Positions 25,783 through 34,219 are shown, counted from the first letter of the stretch. The stretch is DNA of 37,935 nucleotides from Betaproteobacteria bacterium HGW-Betaproteobacteria-6 (GCA_002842145.1 PHCF01000064.1:1-37935), one strand, 5' to 3'. Translations and numbers: made by a program. The notes: generated by a model not told the origin, from the sequence alone.

Positions 25783-26733
25783 TTAGCGGGACTGAAAACC
25801 GAGGCCGGGAACGCTCGGAATGGTCATTCGACCACCAACGATGGCCGGCGCAGCGCCGGTATCTTCAGAAAACCACTCGCTTGTGGCCAGACCGTGCACG
25901 GCGTCCGGCGCCACCGCGGCGGCGAGATGGGCGCAGGCGAGCAGACCGCAGGCGCTTTCCAGGCTGGAGGTGACGATCACCTCGATCCCCGAAGCGCGGG
26001 CGCGCAAGGCCAGTTCGACGCTGGCCAGCAGGCCGCCGTGGCGAGCCGGTTTGATGACGATGCGGCGGACCGGCGGGTGGCGGAAGAAGTGGGCGTCGAG
26101 CAGATGGATTGATTCGTCGATGGCCAGCGGAAATGCTGCGGTCGACTGCAATTTTTGCAGTAAAACCGGCGCAGGTTCGGCCAGCGGTTCTTCGAAGCCT
26201 TCGATCGGCAGGCCGGCACAGGCGGCGATGAAGCTTTGGGCGTCGGCGAGATTCCAGGCGCGGTTGGCGTCGAGGCGCAGGCGCAGTCCGGTCGGCATGA
26301 CTCCAGCGAGCTGGCGCAGGGCGGCGATTTCGTCGCTGACCGGGGCAATGCCGACTTTGAGCTTGAGAACACTGAAGCCGGCGTTGGCTGCATCGATCAG
26401 TGCCTCAGTAGAGCATTTCAAAATTGGCCCAAAATTCCGGTTGACCGTGACAACGTCCGCCGGCGGCTCGCCGCTGAGCCAGGCGTTGAGCGGCAGCCTG
26501 GCTTGCTGGGCGACCAGATCGAGGTGGGCGCATTCTTCGGCAAAGGCCGCGGCGGCATCTTCGCTGATGCCGTATTCGGGCAACGGGGCGCAGTCGCCCC
26601 AGCCGGTCAGGCCGTCGGCCGACTGCAGGCGGAGCAGGCGGCCTTCACGCTGATTTAACTCGCCGCGACTGGTTTGCCACGGGCGCTTGAGCGGCAGGGC
26701 GTAGGGCAGCCAATCGGCGGCAGCAATTTTCAC
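25783..26733 (-). CDS. menC: o-Succinylbenzoate synthase
   Basis: This 316-aa enolase-superfamily enzyme dehydrates SHCHC to o-succinylbenzoate in menaquinone synthesis. The start is the GTG at 26733, overlapping the menB stop as GTGA. Upstream codons in this frame are menB shadow. Catalytic and metal residues are in place: K124/K126 in LKLKVG, D155 in RLDANRAW, Glu in GFEEPL, D206 in AIDES and K228 in VIKPARHGG. The C terminus ends [11 protein letters not shown]. The enolase superfamily also holds N-acylamino acid racemases and dipeptide epimerases, but coupling to menB makes MenC the best call. Confidence 0.9.
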   Translation of the reverse strand: MKIAAADWLPYALPLKRPWQTSRGELNQREGRLLRLQSADGLTGWGDCAPLPEYGISEDAAAAFAEECAHLDLVAQQARLPLNAWLSGEPPADVVTVNRNFGPILKCSTEALIDAANAGFSVLKLKVGIAPVSDEIAALRQLAGVMPTGLRLRLDANRAWNLADAQSFIAACAGLPIEGFEEPLAEPAPVLLQKLQSTAAFPLAIDESIHLLDAHFFRHPPVRRIVIKPARHGGLLASVELALRARASGIEVIVTSSLESACGLLACAHLAAAVAPDAVHGLATSEWFSEDTGAAPAIVGGRMTIPSVPGLGFQSR

Positions 26734-27554
26734 GGCCGTTTGCGATACTTGCCGAAGTTGGGCGGGCGGCGTTCGAGCCAGGCGTTGCGGCCTTCCTGGC
26801 CTTCTTCGCTCATGTAGAACAGGCCGGTGGCATTGCCGGCCAGTTCCTGGATGCCAGCCAGCCCGTCGGTGTCGGCATTGAAGCCGGCCTTGATCATGCG
26901 CAGTGCCATGGGCGATAGCTGGAGCATGTCGCGGCACCAGTTCACGGTTTCTTCCTCGAGTTTGTCGACCGGCACCACGGCGTTGACCAGACCCCAGTCG
27001 AGGGCGGTGGCCGCGTCGTACTGGCGGCAGAGCAGCCAGATTTCCTTGGCGCGTTTCAAACCGATGGTCCGTGCCATCAGCCCGGCACCGAGGCCGGCAT
27101 CGAAGCTGCCGACGCGCGGCCCGGTCTGGCCGAAGCGGGCATTGTCGGCGGCAATGCTCAGGTCGCATACGAGGTGCAGGACATGGCCGCCACCGATGGC
27201 AAAGCCGGCGACCATCGCGACGACCGGTTTGGGCAGCCGGCGGATCTGCATCTGCAAGTCGAGCACATTGAGGTGCGGCGTGCCGCCTTCGTCGATGTAG
27301 CCCTCGGCGCCGCGCACCTTCTGGTCGCCGCCGGAGCAGAAAGCCTCGTCGCCGGCCCCGGTCAGGATGATGGCGCCGACGGCATTGTCGCGATGGGCAC
27401 GGTAGAAGGCGTCGATCAGTTCATTGACCGTTTCCGGGCGGAAGGCGTTGCGCCGTTCCGGGCGGTTGATGGTGATTTTGGCGATGCCTTCAGCCGTTTC
27501 GTAGCGGATGTCGGTGTAGGCGTGAGCGCTTTGCCAGTTGATGCTGTGAGTCAT
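26730..27554 (-). CDS. menB: 1,4-Dihydroxy-2-naphthoyl-CoA synthase
   Basis: This 274-aa crotonase-fold enzyme closes the naphthoquinone ring in menaquinone synthesis. MenB hallmarks are present: [44 protein letters not shown] (oxyanion-hole glycines) and the diagnostic [13 protein letters not shown] followed by [18 protein letters not shown] and the C-terminal [14 protein letters not shown] and KRRPPNF-like tail. The length fits the family (about 285 aa). It is followed by menC with an overlapping start, as in E. coli menBC. No other men genes are in the window. Confidence 0.95.
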   Translation of the reverse strand: MTHSINWQSAHAYTDIRYETAEGIAKITINRPERRNAFRPETVNELIDAFYRAHRDNAVGAIILTGAGDEAFCSGGDQKVRGAEGYIDEGGTPHLNVLDLQMQIRRLPKPVVAMVAGFAIGGGHVLHLVCDLSIAADNARFGQTGPRVGSFDAGLGAGLMARTIGLKRAKEIWLLCRQYDAATALDWGLVNAVVPVDKLEEETVNWCRDMLQLSPMALRMIKAGFNADTDGLAGIQELAGNATGLFYMSEEGQEGRNAWLERRPPNFGKYRKRP

Positions 27555-27712
27555 GATTGGGTGAGTGGTTGGGCAGGAGGGCAGAGTATAGCGGGCCTCG
27601 GCGGGGACTGGATTTCGCCGGGCAGAGTGACTATGGTAAATCCATGTAATTGTCGTGCGTTTGAACGCGCCGCGTGTAAAAATGTCTGTCTGCTATAGGC
27701 TGGAAATGGATT

Positions 27713-28060
27713 GTGAAAGAACGTCGCCGCTCCCCCCGTGTTTTCCTGAATGGTCATGTCTCCCTGAGTCTGGGCGGCATGCATCTGGATTTGCCGGCGG
27801 CTGACATTTCGGTTTCCGGTATCGGCGTGCTGATCGATGCGGCCGTTCTCGGCGCCAAGCCGAGCGGCGAAGTTGGCGTCTGCCGGATCGATTCGCCCGA
27901 TCTCGGCGGGCGGGTCGAAGCCTACGTCAGCATCATGCGCATCCGCCGGCTTGGTGAGCGCCGGCTGGTCGGTTTGCGCTTCGAGTCGATCAGTGACGAC
28001 GAGCTCGAACTGATCCGCGAATACAAGCGGAAGTGCCGGGAAACCCCGGCAGCTTCCTGA
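27713..28060 (+). CDS. PilZ domain protein (c-di-GMP receptor)
   Basis: A 115-aa protein starts at the GTG at 27713 and consists of one PilZ domain. The c-di-GMP motifs are visible: RRRSPR near the N terminus (RxxxR, residues 5-9) and DISVSGIG at about 31-38 (D/N-x-S-x-x-G). The rest is a short beta-barrel ending in a helix (DDELELIREYKRKCRE). It probably binds c-di-GMP made by enzymes such as the cyclase at 5615 and acts on an unknown partner. It is divergent from menB and converges on ilvN with ten bases between stops. Confidence 0.88.
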   Translation: MKERRRSPRVFLNGHVSLSLGGMHLDLPAADISVSGIGVLIDAAVLGAKPSGEVGVCRIDSPDLGGRVEAYVSIMRIRRLGERRLVGLRFESISDDELELIREYKRKCRETPAAS

Positions 28061-28070
28061 TTGCTTTAGC

Positions 28071-28382
28071 TCAGGGCCTGAAGAAAGTTTCCAGATCCTG
28101 AAAGACCGCGTGGTCGGCGTTGTGCCGGCGGATCGCGATGACATCCTCGAGCTTGTCTACCTGTTTCATCATCTGTGCCAAACGCTGATCCTCATTGACC
28201 AGCAGCCAGATGCGGCTCTGTCGCCCGTCGCCGACCGGCAGGCAGAGAATGCCCTCGACGTTGTAGGCACGGCGTGAAAACAGGCCGACAACGTGCGACA
28301 TCACCCCGGCGTGGTTGTTGACGTCGATTTCCAGTACGGCGCGGGCCAGGGCGTTCTGCTCGTTTTTGTTGATGGCGTTCAT
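28071..28382 (-). CDS. ilvN: Acetolactate synthase small (regulatory) subunit, IlvN-type
   Basis: A 103-aa single-ACT-domain protein regulates the catalytic subunit encoded upstream and confers valine feedback. The motif NHAGVMSHVVGLFSRRAYNVEGI is the ACT valine-binding start, followed by RIWLLVNEDQRLAQMMKQ and KLEDV. The start is the ATG at 28382 with GGAG six bases upstream. A TTG at 28394 is an alternative. It has the short form of IlvN (E. coli 96 aa), not the two-domain IlvH (about 163 aa). Confidence 0.9.
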   Translation of the reverse strand: MNAINKNEQNALARAVLEIDVNNHAGVMSHVVGLFSRRAYNVEGILCLPVGDGRQSRIWLLVNEDQRLAQMMKQVDKLEDVIAIRRHNADHAVFQDLETFFRP

Positions 28383-28383
28383 C

Positions 28384-30054
28384 TCATGCTCCAATCATGT
28401 CGCGGTTGGCGGCACCCGGCGGCACCATGGGATAGACCTTCTGCTCGGCGTCGATGCTGGCGTGGATCAGGCAGGGGCCGGGTCGGGAAATGGCTTCCAT
28501 AAGCGTCGCGCAGGGATTGGCCGAGGTATCGAGATCGACGGCGGCGATGCCGAAGCCCTGGGCAATCTTGATGAAATCCGGCGATGACCTGAACTGCGAG
28601 GCGAACAGGCGTTCGCCGTAGAACAGCGTCTGCTGCTGATGGACGAGGCCGAGCGTGGCGTTGTCCATGAGCACGATCTTGATGTTCACGTTTTCTTCGG
28701 CGGCGGTGACCAGTTCCTGGATATTCATCATGATCGAGCCATCGCCGGTGAAGCAGATGACGGTGCGGCCGCGTTCGGCCAGCGCCGCACCGATGGCGGC
28801 GGGCACGCCGAAGCCCATGGTCCCCAACCCGCCCGAGGTCAGCCATTGGCGCGGGCGGCGCAGTGGGTAAGCCTGGGCGACCCACATCTGGTGCTGGCCA
28901 ACGTCGGTGGCGATGATCGCATCGTCGTCGAGGCAAGCCGCGACGCTCTGGATCAGGCCGAAATGCGAGCGCGGGTTGTCGGTGCTGTGCAGATCGAACG
29001 GGAATTCGGCTTTCAGCGCATTGCTACGGTCAACCCAGCTTTTTCGCGAATTTTGAAATACGGCCGGCAATAACTGGCTGAGCGCCTCGCCGATGTCGGC
29101 CGCGATGCCGACGTGCGCCGTCTTGATCTTGTCGAGTTCAGCCGGGTCGATGTCGATGTGGATGATTTTCGCCTGCGGGCAAAAGGCGGCGACCTTGCCC
29201 GTGGCCCGGTCGTCGAAGCGGGCACCGACGGCGATGAGCAGGTCGCATTCGTCGAGCGCCAGATTGGTGTAGCGCGCCGCGTGCATGCCGAGCATGCCGA
29301 GTGCCAGCGGGTGATCGACCGGCATGGCGCCGAGCGCCATGAGCGTCATGACCGTCGGCAGGCCGGCTTTCTCGGCCAGCTCAATCGCTGCTGCTGCGGC
29401 ACCGGAATGAATGACGCCGCCGCCGAGGTAAAGAATCGGTCGTTCGGCCGCGTTGATCATCGCCGCGGCCTGCTCGATCAAGGTCGGTTCAGCGGCCTGT
29501 GCGGTAAGGGCGTGACCGGGTTCGGGCCACGCGCTGATCTCGATGGCCTGCGCCTGCACGTCCTTCGGGATATCGACAAGCACCGGGCCGGGGCGACCGG
29601 AGGCGGCGATCTGGAAGGCGCGCGGGATGACTTCGAGCAGTTCCTCGGCCGATGAGACGAGGAAGTTGTGCTTGGTGATCGGAATGCTCAGGCCGTAGGT
29701 GTCGACTTCCTGGAAGGCGTCAGTACCGATCATTGCCTTCGGCACCTGGCCGGTGATGGCGACGAGCGGAATGGAATCGAGCTTGGCGTCGGCGATGGCT
29801 GTCAGCAGGTTGGTCGCGCCGGGGCCGGAAGAGGCCATGCAGACGGCCGGCAACCCGGTGACGCGGGCCATGCCCTGGGCCATGAAACCGGCGCCCTGTT
29901 CGTGACGGGCGAGGACATGGTGGATGGCGGTCGACTGGCCGAGTGCATCGTAAATCGGCAGGATGGCGCCGCCGGGGATGCCGGCCACGGTGCGGATGCC
30001 TTGGCGTTCAAGCAGACGCACGGTGATCTGCGCGCCGGTGAGAGTTTCTGTCAT
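28384..30054 (-). CDS. ilvB: Acetolactate synthase large (catalytic) subunit
   Basis: This 556-aa ThDP- and FAD-dependent enzyme makes acetolactate and acetohydroxybutyrate, the first common step of Val, Leu and Ile synthesis. Visible: TVAGIPGGAILPIYDAL, RHEQGAGFMAQG (catalytic Glu), GPGATNLLTAIADAKLDS, the FAD region GARFDDRATGKV and the ThDP motif GDGSIMMNIQELVTAAEENV...LMDN. The start at 30054 follows an AAGGAAA ribosome-binding site. The longer frame to 30102 runs through the terminator. The gene is preceded by a Val-rich leader and attenuator, which, with a short ilvN, matches the E. coli ilvBN layout. Confidence 0.96.
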   Translation of the reverse strand: MTETLTGAQITVRLLERQGIRTVAGIPGGAILPIYDALGQSTAIHHVLARHEQGAGFMAQGMARVTGLPAVCMASSGPGATNLLTAIADAKLDSIPLVAITGQVPKAMIGTDAFQEVDTYGLSIPITKHNFLVSSAEELLEVIPRAFQIAASGRPGPVLVDIPKDVQAQAIEISAWPEPGHALTAQAAEPTLIEQAAAMINAAERPILYLGGGVIHSGAAAAAIELAEKAGLPTVMTLMALGAMPVDHPLALGMLGMHAARYTNLALDECDLLIAVGARFDDRATGKVAAFCPQAKIIHIDIDPAELDKIKTAHVGIAADIGEALSQLLPAVFQNSRKSWVDRSNALKAEFPFDLHSTDNPRSHFGLIQSVAACLDDDAIIATDVGQHQMWVAQAYPLRRPRQWLTSGGLGTMGFGVPAAIGAALAERGRTVICFTGDGSIMMNIQELVTAAEENVNIKIVLMDNATLGLVHQQQTLFYGERLFASQFRSSPDFIKIAQGFGIAAVDLDTSANPCATLMEAISRPGPCLIHASIDAEQKVYPMVPPGAANRDMIGA

Positions 30055-30093
30055 GGATATTTCCTTTCGGTTGGTGGCGCAACCGGCGGGCTC

Positions 30094-30128
30094 CAAAAAC
30101 AAAACCCCGCCGGTTTGCGCCGGCGGGG
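30094..30128 (-). terminator. Attenuator terminator upstream of ilvB
   Basis: A 9-bp perfect stem (ccccgccgg 30105-30113 and ccggcgggg 30120-30128, six-base loop) is followed on the minus strand by TTTTGTTTTT. It lies between the leader peptide stop and ilvB, so it ends transcription before the gene. The arm facing the leader (30117-30126) can instead pair with ccgcgacggcgc at 30162-30173: six plus four pairs with a two-base bulge, an antiterminator. Confidence 0.88.
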
Positions 30129-30152
30129 TTTGGGGTTCTGTGCTGCTTCTGC

Positions 30153-30263
30153 TTACCCGATCCGCGACGGCGCGTGCGTAACGACGCCTACTACGACTAC
30201 GCGCACGACGACCGGTTCCACTGCAAAGGCAGCGGCAGAGCGGAGGAGGCGGAGTGCGTTCAT
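30153..30263 (-). CDS. Valine-rich ilvB leader peptide (IvbL-like)
   Basis: A 36-codon ORF, too short for standard ORF lists, starts at the ATG at 30263 and stops with TAA at 30155-30153. It holds ten valines, eight of them in the run VVVRVVVVGVV (codons 18-28). It also contains three leucines and one isoleucine. E. coli IvbL has an equivalent AVVVVRVVVVVG run. Valyl-tRNA shortage would stall ribosomes there. The GTGCG inside the Val codons can pair with CGCAC downstream (1:2 hairpin, plus 30202-30206 with 30174-30178). Stalling frees segment 2 to pair with segment 3 and prevents the terminator. The ribosome-binding site is weak. Confidence 0.85.
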   Translation of the reverse strand: MNALRLLRSAAAFAVEPVVVRVVVVGVVTHAPSRIG

Positions 30264-30298
30264 GCGGGGAATCCGGAATTGGGCTAAACAGTGGGCGA

Positions 30299-30327
30299 AC
30301 TATGAATTAGCGGCTCGACAAAATCAA
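30299..30327 (-). promoter_or_regulatory. Probable promoter of the ilv leader operon
   Basis: On the minus strand TTGATT (30327-30322) and CATAGT (30304-30299) are separated by exactly 17 bases. The start of transcription would be near 30292, about 30 bases before the leader ATG. The rest of the 30264-30468 stretch holds the two dyads entered separately and no gene. Confidence 0.5.
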
Positions 30328-30351
30328 GCCTTTCGCTATCGGCACGCTGAT

Positions 30352-30375
30352 TTGACTGGCCAGTCGGCCTGTCAA
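30352..30375. promoter_or_regulatory. Imperfect 10-bp dyad between ilvB and the pseudo-receiver gene
   Basis: The arms TTGACTGGCC (30352-30361) and GGCCTGTCAA (30366-30375) match at nine of ten positions around AGTC. It lies just upstream of the ilv promoter, between divergent genes, so it could be an operator or activator site for either side. A perfect inner palindrome GACTGGCCAGTC (30354-30365) overlaps it. Confidence 0.4.
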
Positions 30376-30432
30376 TTCTTGACTCGAGTGGTAGGTCGTC
30401 GCTTAAACTCGATAGCCAGTGGATAAGACATA

Positions 30433-30451
30433 CAACTATTTGAAATAGTTG
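30433..30451. promoter_or_regulatory. 19-bp perfect palindrome upstream of the pseudo-receiver gene
   Basis: CAACTATTT-G-AAATAGTTG is a perfect dyad ending 17 bases before the ATG at 30469. It is AT-rich against a GC-rich background. It could be an operator, or a 5' UTR hairpin limiting access to the weak GGA ribosome-binding site. A GGAATAT direct repeat (30451-30457, 30460-30466) follows. Confidence 0.45.
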
Positions 30452-30468
30452 GAATATTTGGAATATAA

Positions 30469-31722
30469 ATGACAAATAAGCGGAAGGTTCTGATTGTCGA
30501 CGCATCCAGGGTTGTCAGGGCGTCACTTGCCAAGCAGTTGGCCGAGCGCTTTGAGGTGCGCGATGAGGACAACGACGAGTCTGCCTGGCAAACCATGGTC
30601 CTCGACAGTGCCATTAGCGCGGTCGTATCCGGGCTGACCGTGGCCAGGGATGATGGTCGTGGCCTGCTCGAGCGCCTGCGTGACAGCAAGTTGCCGCGTT
30701 TGAAAGATGTTCCTTTTTTGCTGATGGTATCGAGCAGCTTTTCCGATGCCGAGCGGCAGGAGGCCAGGAAGCTCGGCGTTACCGAATTTATTGTCAAAGG
30801 TTCGAGCGGTCCGTCGATTGCCAGCATCGTGGCCGACCAGATGGCATGGCGCGAAGATGCCGCGGAGGATAGGGCGCCAGCCCCCGCGCAGCAGCCAGAC
30901 GAGGCTTTCGTCGAGTTTGGCGGCGAGTCCGATATCGGCATCAGCAATATCATGGGGCAGGTTGCCGGGCTGGAGTCGTCCGAGGGCGAGGAGTCGGACG
31001 AGGACGACTACCGTAGCGGCGATACCGTACTTGCCGAAGAGATGCTCGAAGAGTACCTAGCGAAGAGTCTGCCCGAGGCGCGGGAGGGACGTAACATCGG
31101 CGTTCTGGCCTTTGGCCTCGATGGCTATGGTGACCTGATTGTTCGCTACGGGCCGGAACTGGCCTTCAGCTCGGCCCAACGTTTCTGTTTTCTCTTGTCC
31201 AGGAAAATTCGCCCCGATGACTTTATCGGGCAACTGGCCGATGGCCGGGTGGTCATCGTGACGCGATCTTCCTCCGCTTTGCTTTGTGCCGGATTTGCCT
31301 TGCGTATCTGCAAGGCGATGGCCAGCGCGAATATCTCGGTTGAGGGGCAGCGTATCCAGCTGACGGTGAGTGTCGGGGTTGCCGTTGCCCCCGACGATGG
31401 CGTCGATTTGTCGGAGCAGGCCTTGCTGAATCTGGCCTATGAGCGTCTGGAGGCGGCGGGCAACGCCGGTGGCAACCGGGTGGTGGCGACATCAGACCGT
31501 CCGGATTCAGGCCTTGCCGGCTGCGAATCCTTCGTGCCGCAACTCAAGGAACTGCTGGCAACGATCGATCCCTCCGCCTTGAGGCCGTGTCTGGGCACCG
31601 TTGGCATGCAATTGATGCCGATCCTCAGGGAGCTCGACAGAAACTTCCATTTCGGCCTGCCGATCGAGGAGATGAGCAGGCGCCTGTGGGATCGCGCCCG
31701 GGCAGAACGAATGATGCCTTAA
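30469..31722 (+). CDS. Degenerate receiver-GGDEF protein, copy 1
   Basis: A 417-aa protein of unknown function. Residues about 5-125 have a receiver fold (KVLIVDASRVVRASLAKQL, LGVTEFIVKG with the conserved Lys), but only one acidic-pocket Asp remains and the phospho-acceptor position reads VVSGLTV (Gly for Asp), so it should not be phosphorylated. A linker of Asp/Glu/Ser (about 150-205) precedes a GGDEF-like domain (NIGVLAFGLDGYGDLIVRYG, QLTVSVGVAVAPDDG), in which the GGDEF loop reads QLADGRVVIV. It therefore cannot be a cyclase. It is clearly paralogous to the gene at 34389, sharing RxVRASLxK, ESAWQT and SDxGI. Role: probably binding or scaffold, not catalysis. Confidence 0.85.
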   Translation: MTNKRKVLIVDASRVVRASLAKQLAERFEVRDEDNDESAWQTMVLDSAISAVVSGLTVARDDGRGLLERLRDSKLPRLKDVPFLLMVSSSFSDAERQEARKLGVTEFIVKGSSGPSIASIVADQMAWREDAAEDRAPAPAQQPDEAFVEFGGESDIGISNIMGQVAGLESSEGEESDEDDYRSGDTVLAEEMLEEYLAKSLPEAREGRNIGVLAFGLDGYGDLIVRYGPELAFSSAQRFCFLLSRKIRPDDFIGQLADGRVVIVTRSSSALLCAGFALRICKAMASANISVEGQRIQLTVSVGVAVAPDDGVDLSEQALLNLAYERLEAAGNAGGNRVVATSDRPDSGLAGCESFVPQLKELLATIDPSALRPCLGTVGMQLMPILRELDRNFHFGLPIEEMSRRLWDRARAERMMP

Positions 31723-31843
31723 GCAGCGAACCCATGTAGCCTGGCTTGTTTAAGGTCGGATTCCGGCCGATGCAGGGGGGCGGAGTTACTGCATACTTCG
31801 AGGCTATTGGCGGCGTCGATCGCTTTCACACGGGGAAAATCGT

Positions 31844-33406
31844 ATGACCGATACACTTGGCGATCCGCAGAATGGTCGCGTTCGGCTCTTCCACGCCAGC
31901 CTGGTCTGGCCGCTGCAGCTCGAACCCATGGCGATTTCCGGTAGCGAAGGACGGCACTGGGAAATTTTCGAGTCGCGTACCGAGACACATCCCTGGCGTC
32001 GGATCGACGACGAATTCATGGAGGATGCTGGCCAGTTCAAGGAACGCCACTACCGTGAATTCGTATCCTTTTTGCCCTACGTGCAGCGCTTTCTGTATGG
32101 CGAAGGGCGCTCGCGCAGTTCTTCGCGCGATGACCCCCCGGGCAATTCGCCGATGCACGTTTTCCGGCGCAAGGATATCGACCGGTTGCGGCTCACCCTG
32201 CGCAAGGGGCAGGCGCCGATCGAACTGAGCATCGTTCACCTCGATCTCTACTTCTTTCATGATCTCGATATCGTGCAGCTCAATCTGGAGGTGTGTGGCA
32301 ACGATTTGCCGCTGGATACGGTCCGCGACATCCTGTTCCGCTTCGGGCGGGCCTATCCTTCAGGCTGGGAAGAAGGCGGCGAGGGCTTGCACAACGTTTA
32401 CCTCGCGGAATGGATCGGCGTCGATGGTCTGGTCATCGCCCGTTCCGATGCCGAAAAGCGCGAGAAATACCTGAGCTACGTCTGCCAGCATCGCAGCCCT
32501 TGCATTTCCGAGCATTGGGCCAGCCTGTTGCGGCCCATGGTGCTGGCGCATTCCGACGAAGAGGGCGACCTGCGTTACCGCCTGATCGAATACCAGCGCA
32601 TGCCGGTCATGGCCTTTCTTGCTGTCGACCAGCCGCGCACGCTAAGCCGCGAGGAGTGGGTGCGCATCGGGCTGGCGACCATGCTGCATCCGAATGAAAC
32701 GCTGCCGATCAACGAACCGGGCGTCATCGAGTTCGAAAGCCGCTTCTGTCACGACCGTTTCTGGACAGACAGCGAGGCCGGGCCGAATACGCGCTTCATG
32801 TGCACCGGCAACGCTTTCACGGTGGTTGGCGATACGGCCTTTCCGTTTTTTGTCGATGGCGAGCGCGGCGTTCTGGCCCAGTTCCGTCACCAGTATTTTC
32901 TCGTCTTCCTGATCGCCCATTTGCACCGCGCCTCGCTGCTGGCGTTTTCCGAGGTGCTGGTTGACGCGGTCAATGATCTCGATATCCGCAACGACAACTC
33001 CGTGCGCCGCTTCAAACGGCGGATCCGGGCCAATTTCGAGACTTTCCTGCGCTTCACGCACCGCTACTGGTTTCACGAACTTTCCGAACGGCCGCACGTC
33101 CAGGCCATGTACCGGCTGTGTTCCAACCATCTGCACAACGATGCGCTGTACGACGACGTCCGCGACGAAATCCGCGAGATGAGCGGCTATTTCGGCATGA
33201 ACATCATCGCCTTCGGCCAGGGTTCGATGCTCGAACGCAGCCTGCACGGGTTGATAGCCACGTCGGTATTCATCGCCCTCGTGCTGTTTGCCGTGGCCAA
33301 ATCGAAGCGCCTGTCGGATTTCCTTGAAGCGCTGTCCGACGAAAGACTGACCCTGTCCGGCAAGTTCCGCGCCCTGTGGGGCGTGGTCGGCAAGACCGAG
33401 CGTTGA
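31844..33406 (+). CDS. Uncharacterised 520-aa protein with a C-terminal membrane helix
   Basis: A 520-aa protein starts at the ATG at 31844 with GGGGAA upstream. I do not recognise the family. The first 450 residues look soluble and are rich in charged and aromatic residues (YREFVSFLPYVQRFLYGEG, YFFHDLDIVQLNLEVCG, HRASLLAFSEVLVDAVNDLD, long helices). One clear membrane helix lies at about residues 470-488 (LIATSVFIALVLFAVA), followed by a basic tail. A GMN tripeptide (YFGMNIIAF) recalls the CorA signature, but no helix precedes it, so this is weak. It lies between two degenerate receiver-GGDEF genes and converges on the HExxH gene. Confidence 0.8.
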   Translation: MTDTLGDPQNGRVRLFHASLVWPLQLEPMAISGSEGRHWEIFESRTETHPWRRIDDEFMEDAGQFKERHYREFVSFLPYVQRFLYGEGRSRSSSRDDPPGNSPMHVFRRKDIDRLRLTLRKGQAPIELSIVHLDLYFFHDLDIVQLNLEVCGNDLPLDTVRDILFRFGRAYPSGWEEGGEGLHNVYLAEWIGVDGLVIARSDAEKREKYLSYVCQHRSPCISEHWASLLRPMVLAHSDEEGDLRYRLIEYQRMPVMAFLAVDQPRTLSREEWVRIGLATMLHPNETLPINEPGVIEFESRFCHDRFWTDSEAGPNTRFMCTGNAFTVVGDTAFPFFVDGERGVLAQFRHQYFLVFLIAHLHRASLLAFSEVLVDAVNDLDIRNDNSVRRFKRRIRANFETFLRFTHRYWFHELSERPHVQAMYRLCSNHLHNDALYDDVRDEIREMSGYFGMNIIAFGQGSMLERSLHGLIATSVFIALVLFAVAKSKRLSDFLEALSDERLTLSGKFRALWGVVGKTER

Positions 33407-33427
33407 TTCAGCGACCTGATAGCGATT

Positions 33428-34219
33428 TCATTTTTGGCCGTTTTTCCCGGTCGACCGTAGGAATCCGATTTCTCCGGCAGTTTCCGGCCCGATCAGGGTT
33501 TCGGCAAGGCTGATTGGGATTTCGGCGGTCTCCTCGTCAATCGGGACGCGCCCGCCCATGATTTCCGCCATGTCCTGTGGCAGGCGCGGCTCGCGCCCCG
33601 GCTCGGCGTAGCCCTGCGGGTAGATCGGCTGCTGGGTCGCCAGGTCGTATTTGTCGCTGGCGCCGAAGGTGTGCAGCATTTCATGGGCGATGACCACGGC
33701 GTTTTGCCGCCGCTGCCGGTGCGATGCGTAAGCGTGAATGACCCCGATCTGCCCCTTGCTCAAGCCGGTCGAATGCGGCACCGAGGCGTTAAGCGCGGGA
33801 TCGTGAAAGAGCACGAAAAGGCGGATATGCGGCTTCGGACCGTCAATCTTGTCATGCTGCGACGCCCACCAGCGGATTTTCAGACTCCACAGCATGGCAT
33901 CCAGCATGCTCGGCTGGTTCGGCCGCGCTGGCGGCAGTTCAGTCAGCGGTGCCGCAACGCGCAACGCTACCGGTTGCAGGATGGACAGTCCCTGTTTTTC
34001 CGTCTGTTGCTGCATCCATTGGGCGATATCGATAAAGCTTTCGTTGTTCAGGCCGCTAATGAAGCTGGCAGTAGCCGGTGAGTTGTCGCCGGCAATCGGA
34101 TAGATTGCGACATGAATGGTGTGCTCCCAGGCCGTCAGCCGGGTGTTGGCCCGCCAGGCGCCGAGGCCGACGGTGGCAAGAACGAGGAGCAGGATTAGAA
34201 TGCGGAATTTGCGGAACAT
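33428..34219 (-). CDS. Signal-anchored HExxH protein, probable metallopeptidase
   Basis: A 263-aa protein has an N-terminal hydrophobic helix (residues 5-21, ILILLLVLATVGLGAW) after a basic start and is otherwise extracytoplasmic, so it is probably anchored in the periplasm. Near residue 180 lies VVIAHEMLHTFGASDKYD, an HExxH zinc motif followed by GxxD/K, as in gluzincin/metzincin-like families. A third ligand is not certain. No known protease family was recognised beyond this. It converges on the 31844 gene with 21 bases between stops and is divergent from the second pseudo-receiver gene. Confidence 0.8.
   Translation of the reverse strand: MFRKFRILILLLVLATVGLGAWRANTRLTAWEHTIHVAIYPIAGDNSPATASFISGLNNESFIDIAQWMQQQTEKQGLSILQPVALRVAAPLTELPPARPNQPSMLDAMLWSLKIRWWASQHDKIDGPKPHIRLFVLFHDPALNASVPHSTGLSKGQIGVIHAYASHRQRRQNAVVIAHEMLHTFGASDKYDLATQQPIYPQGYAEPGREPRLPQDMAEIMGGRVPIDEETAEIPISLAETLIGPETAGEIGFLRSTGKNGQK

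Noticed and set aside
30379..30408. TTGACT with TTAAAC as plus-strand promoter of the pseudo-receiver gene
   Set aside because: The -10 match is only three of six and the spacing is 18; not strong enough to list.
33190..33215. GMN tripeptide taken as evidence for a CorA channel
   Set aside because: CorA needs a membrane helix just before GMN; here the preceding region is charged and soluble.
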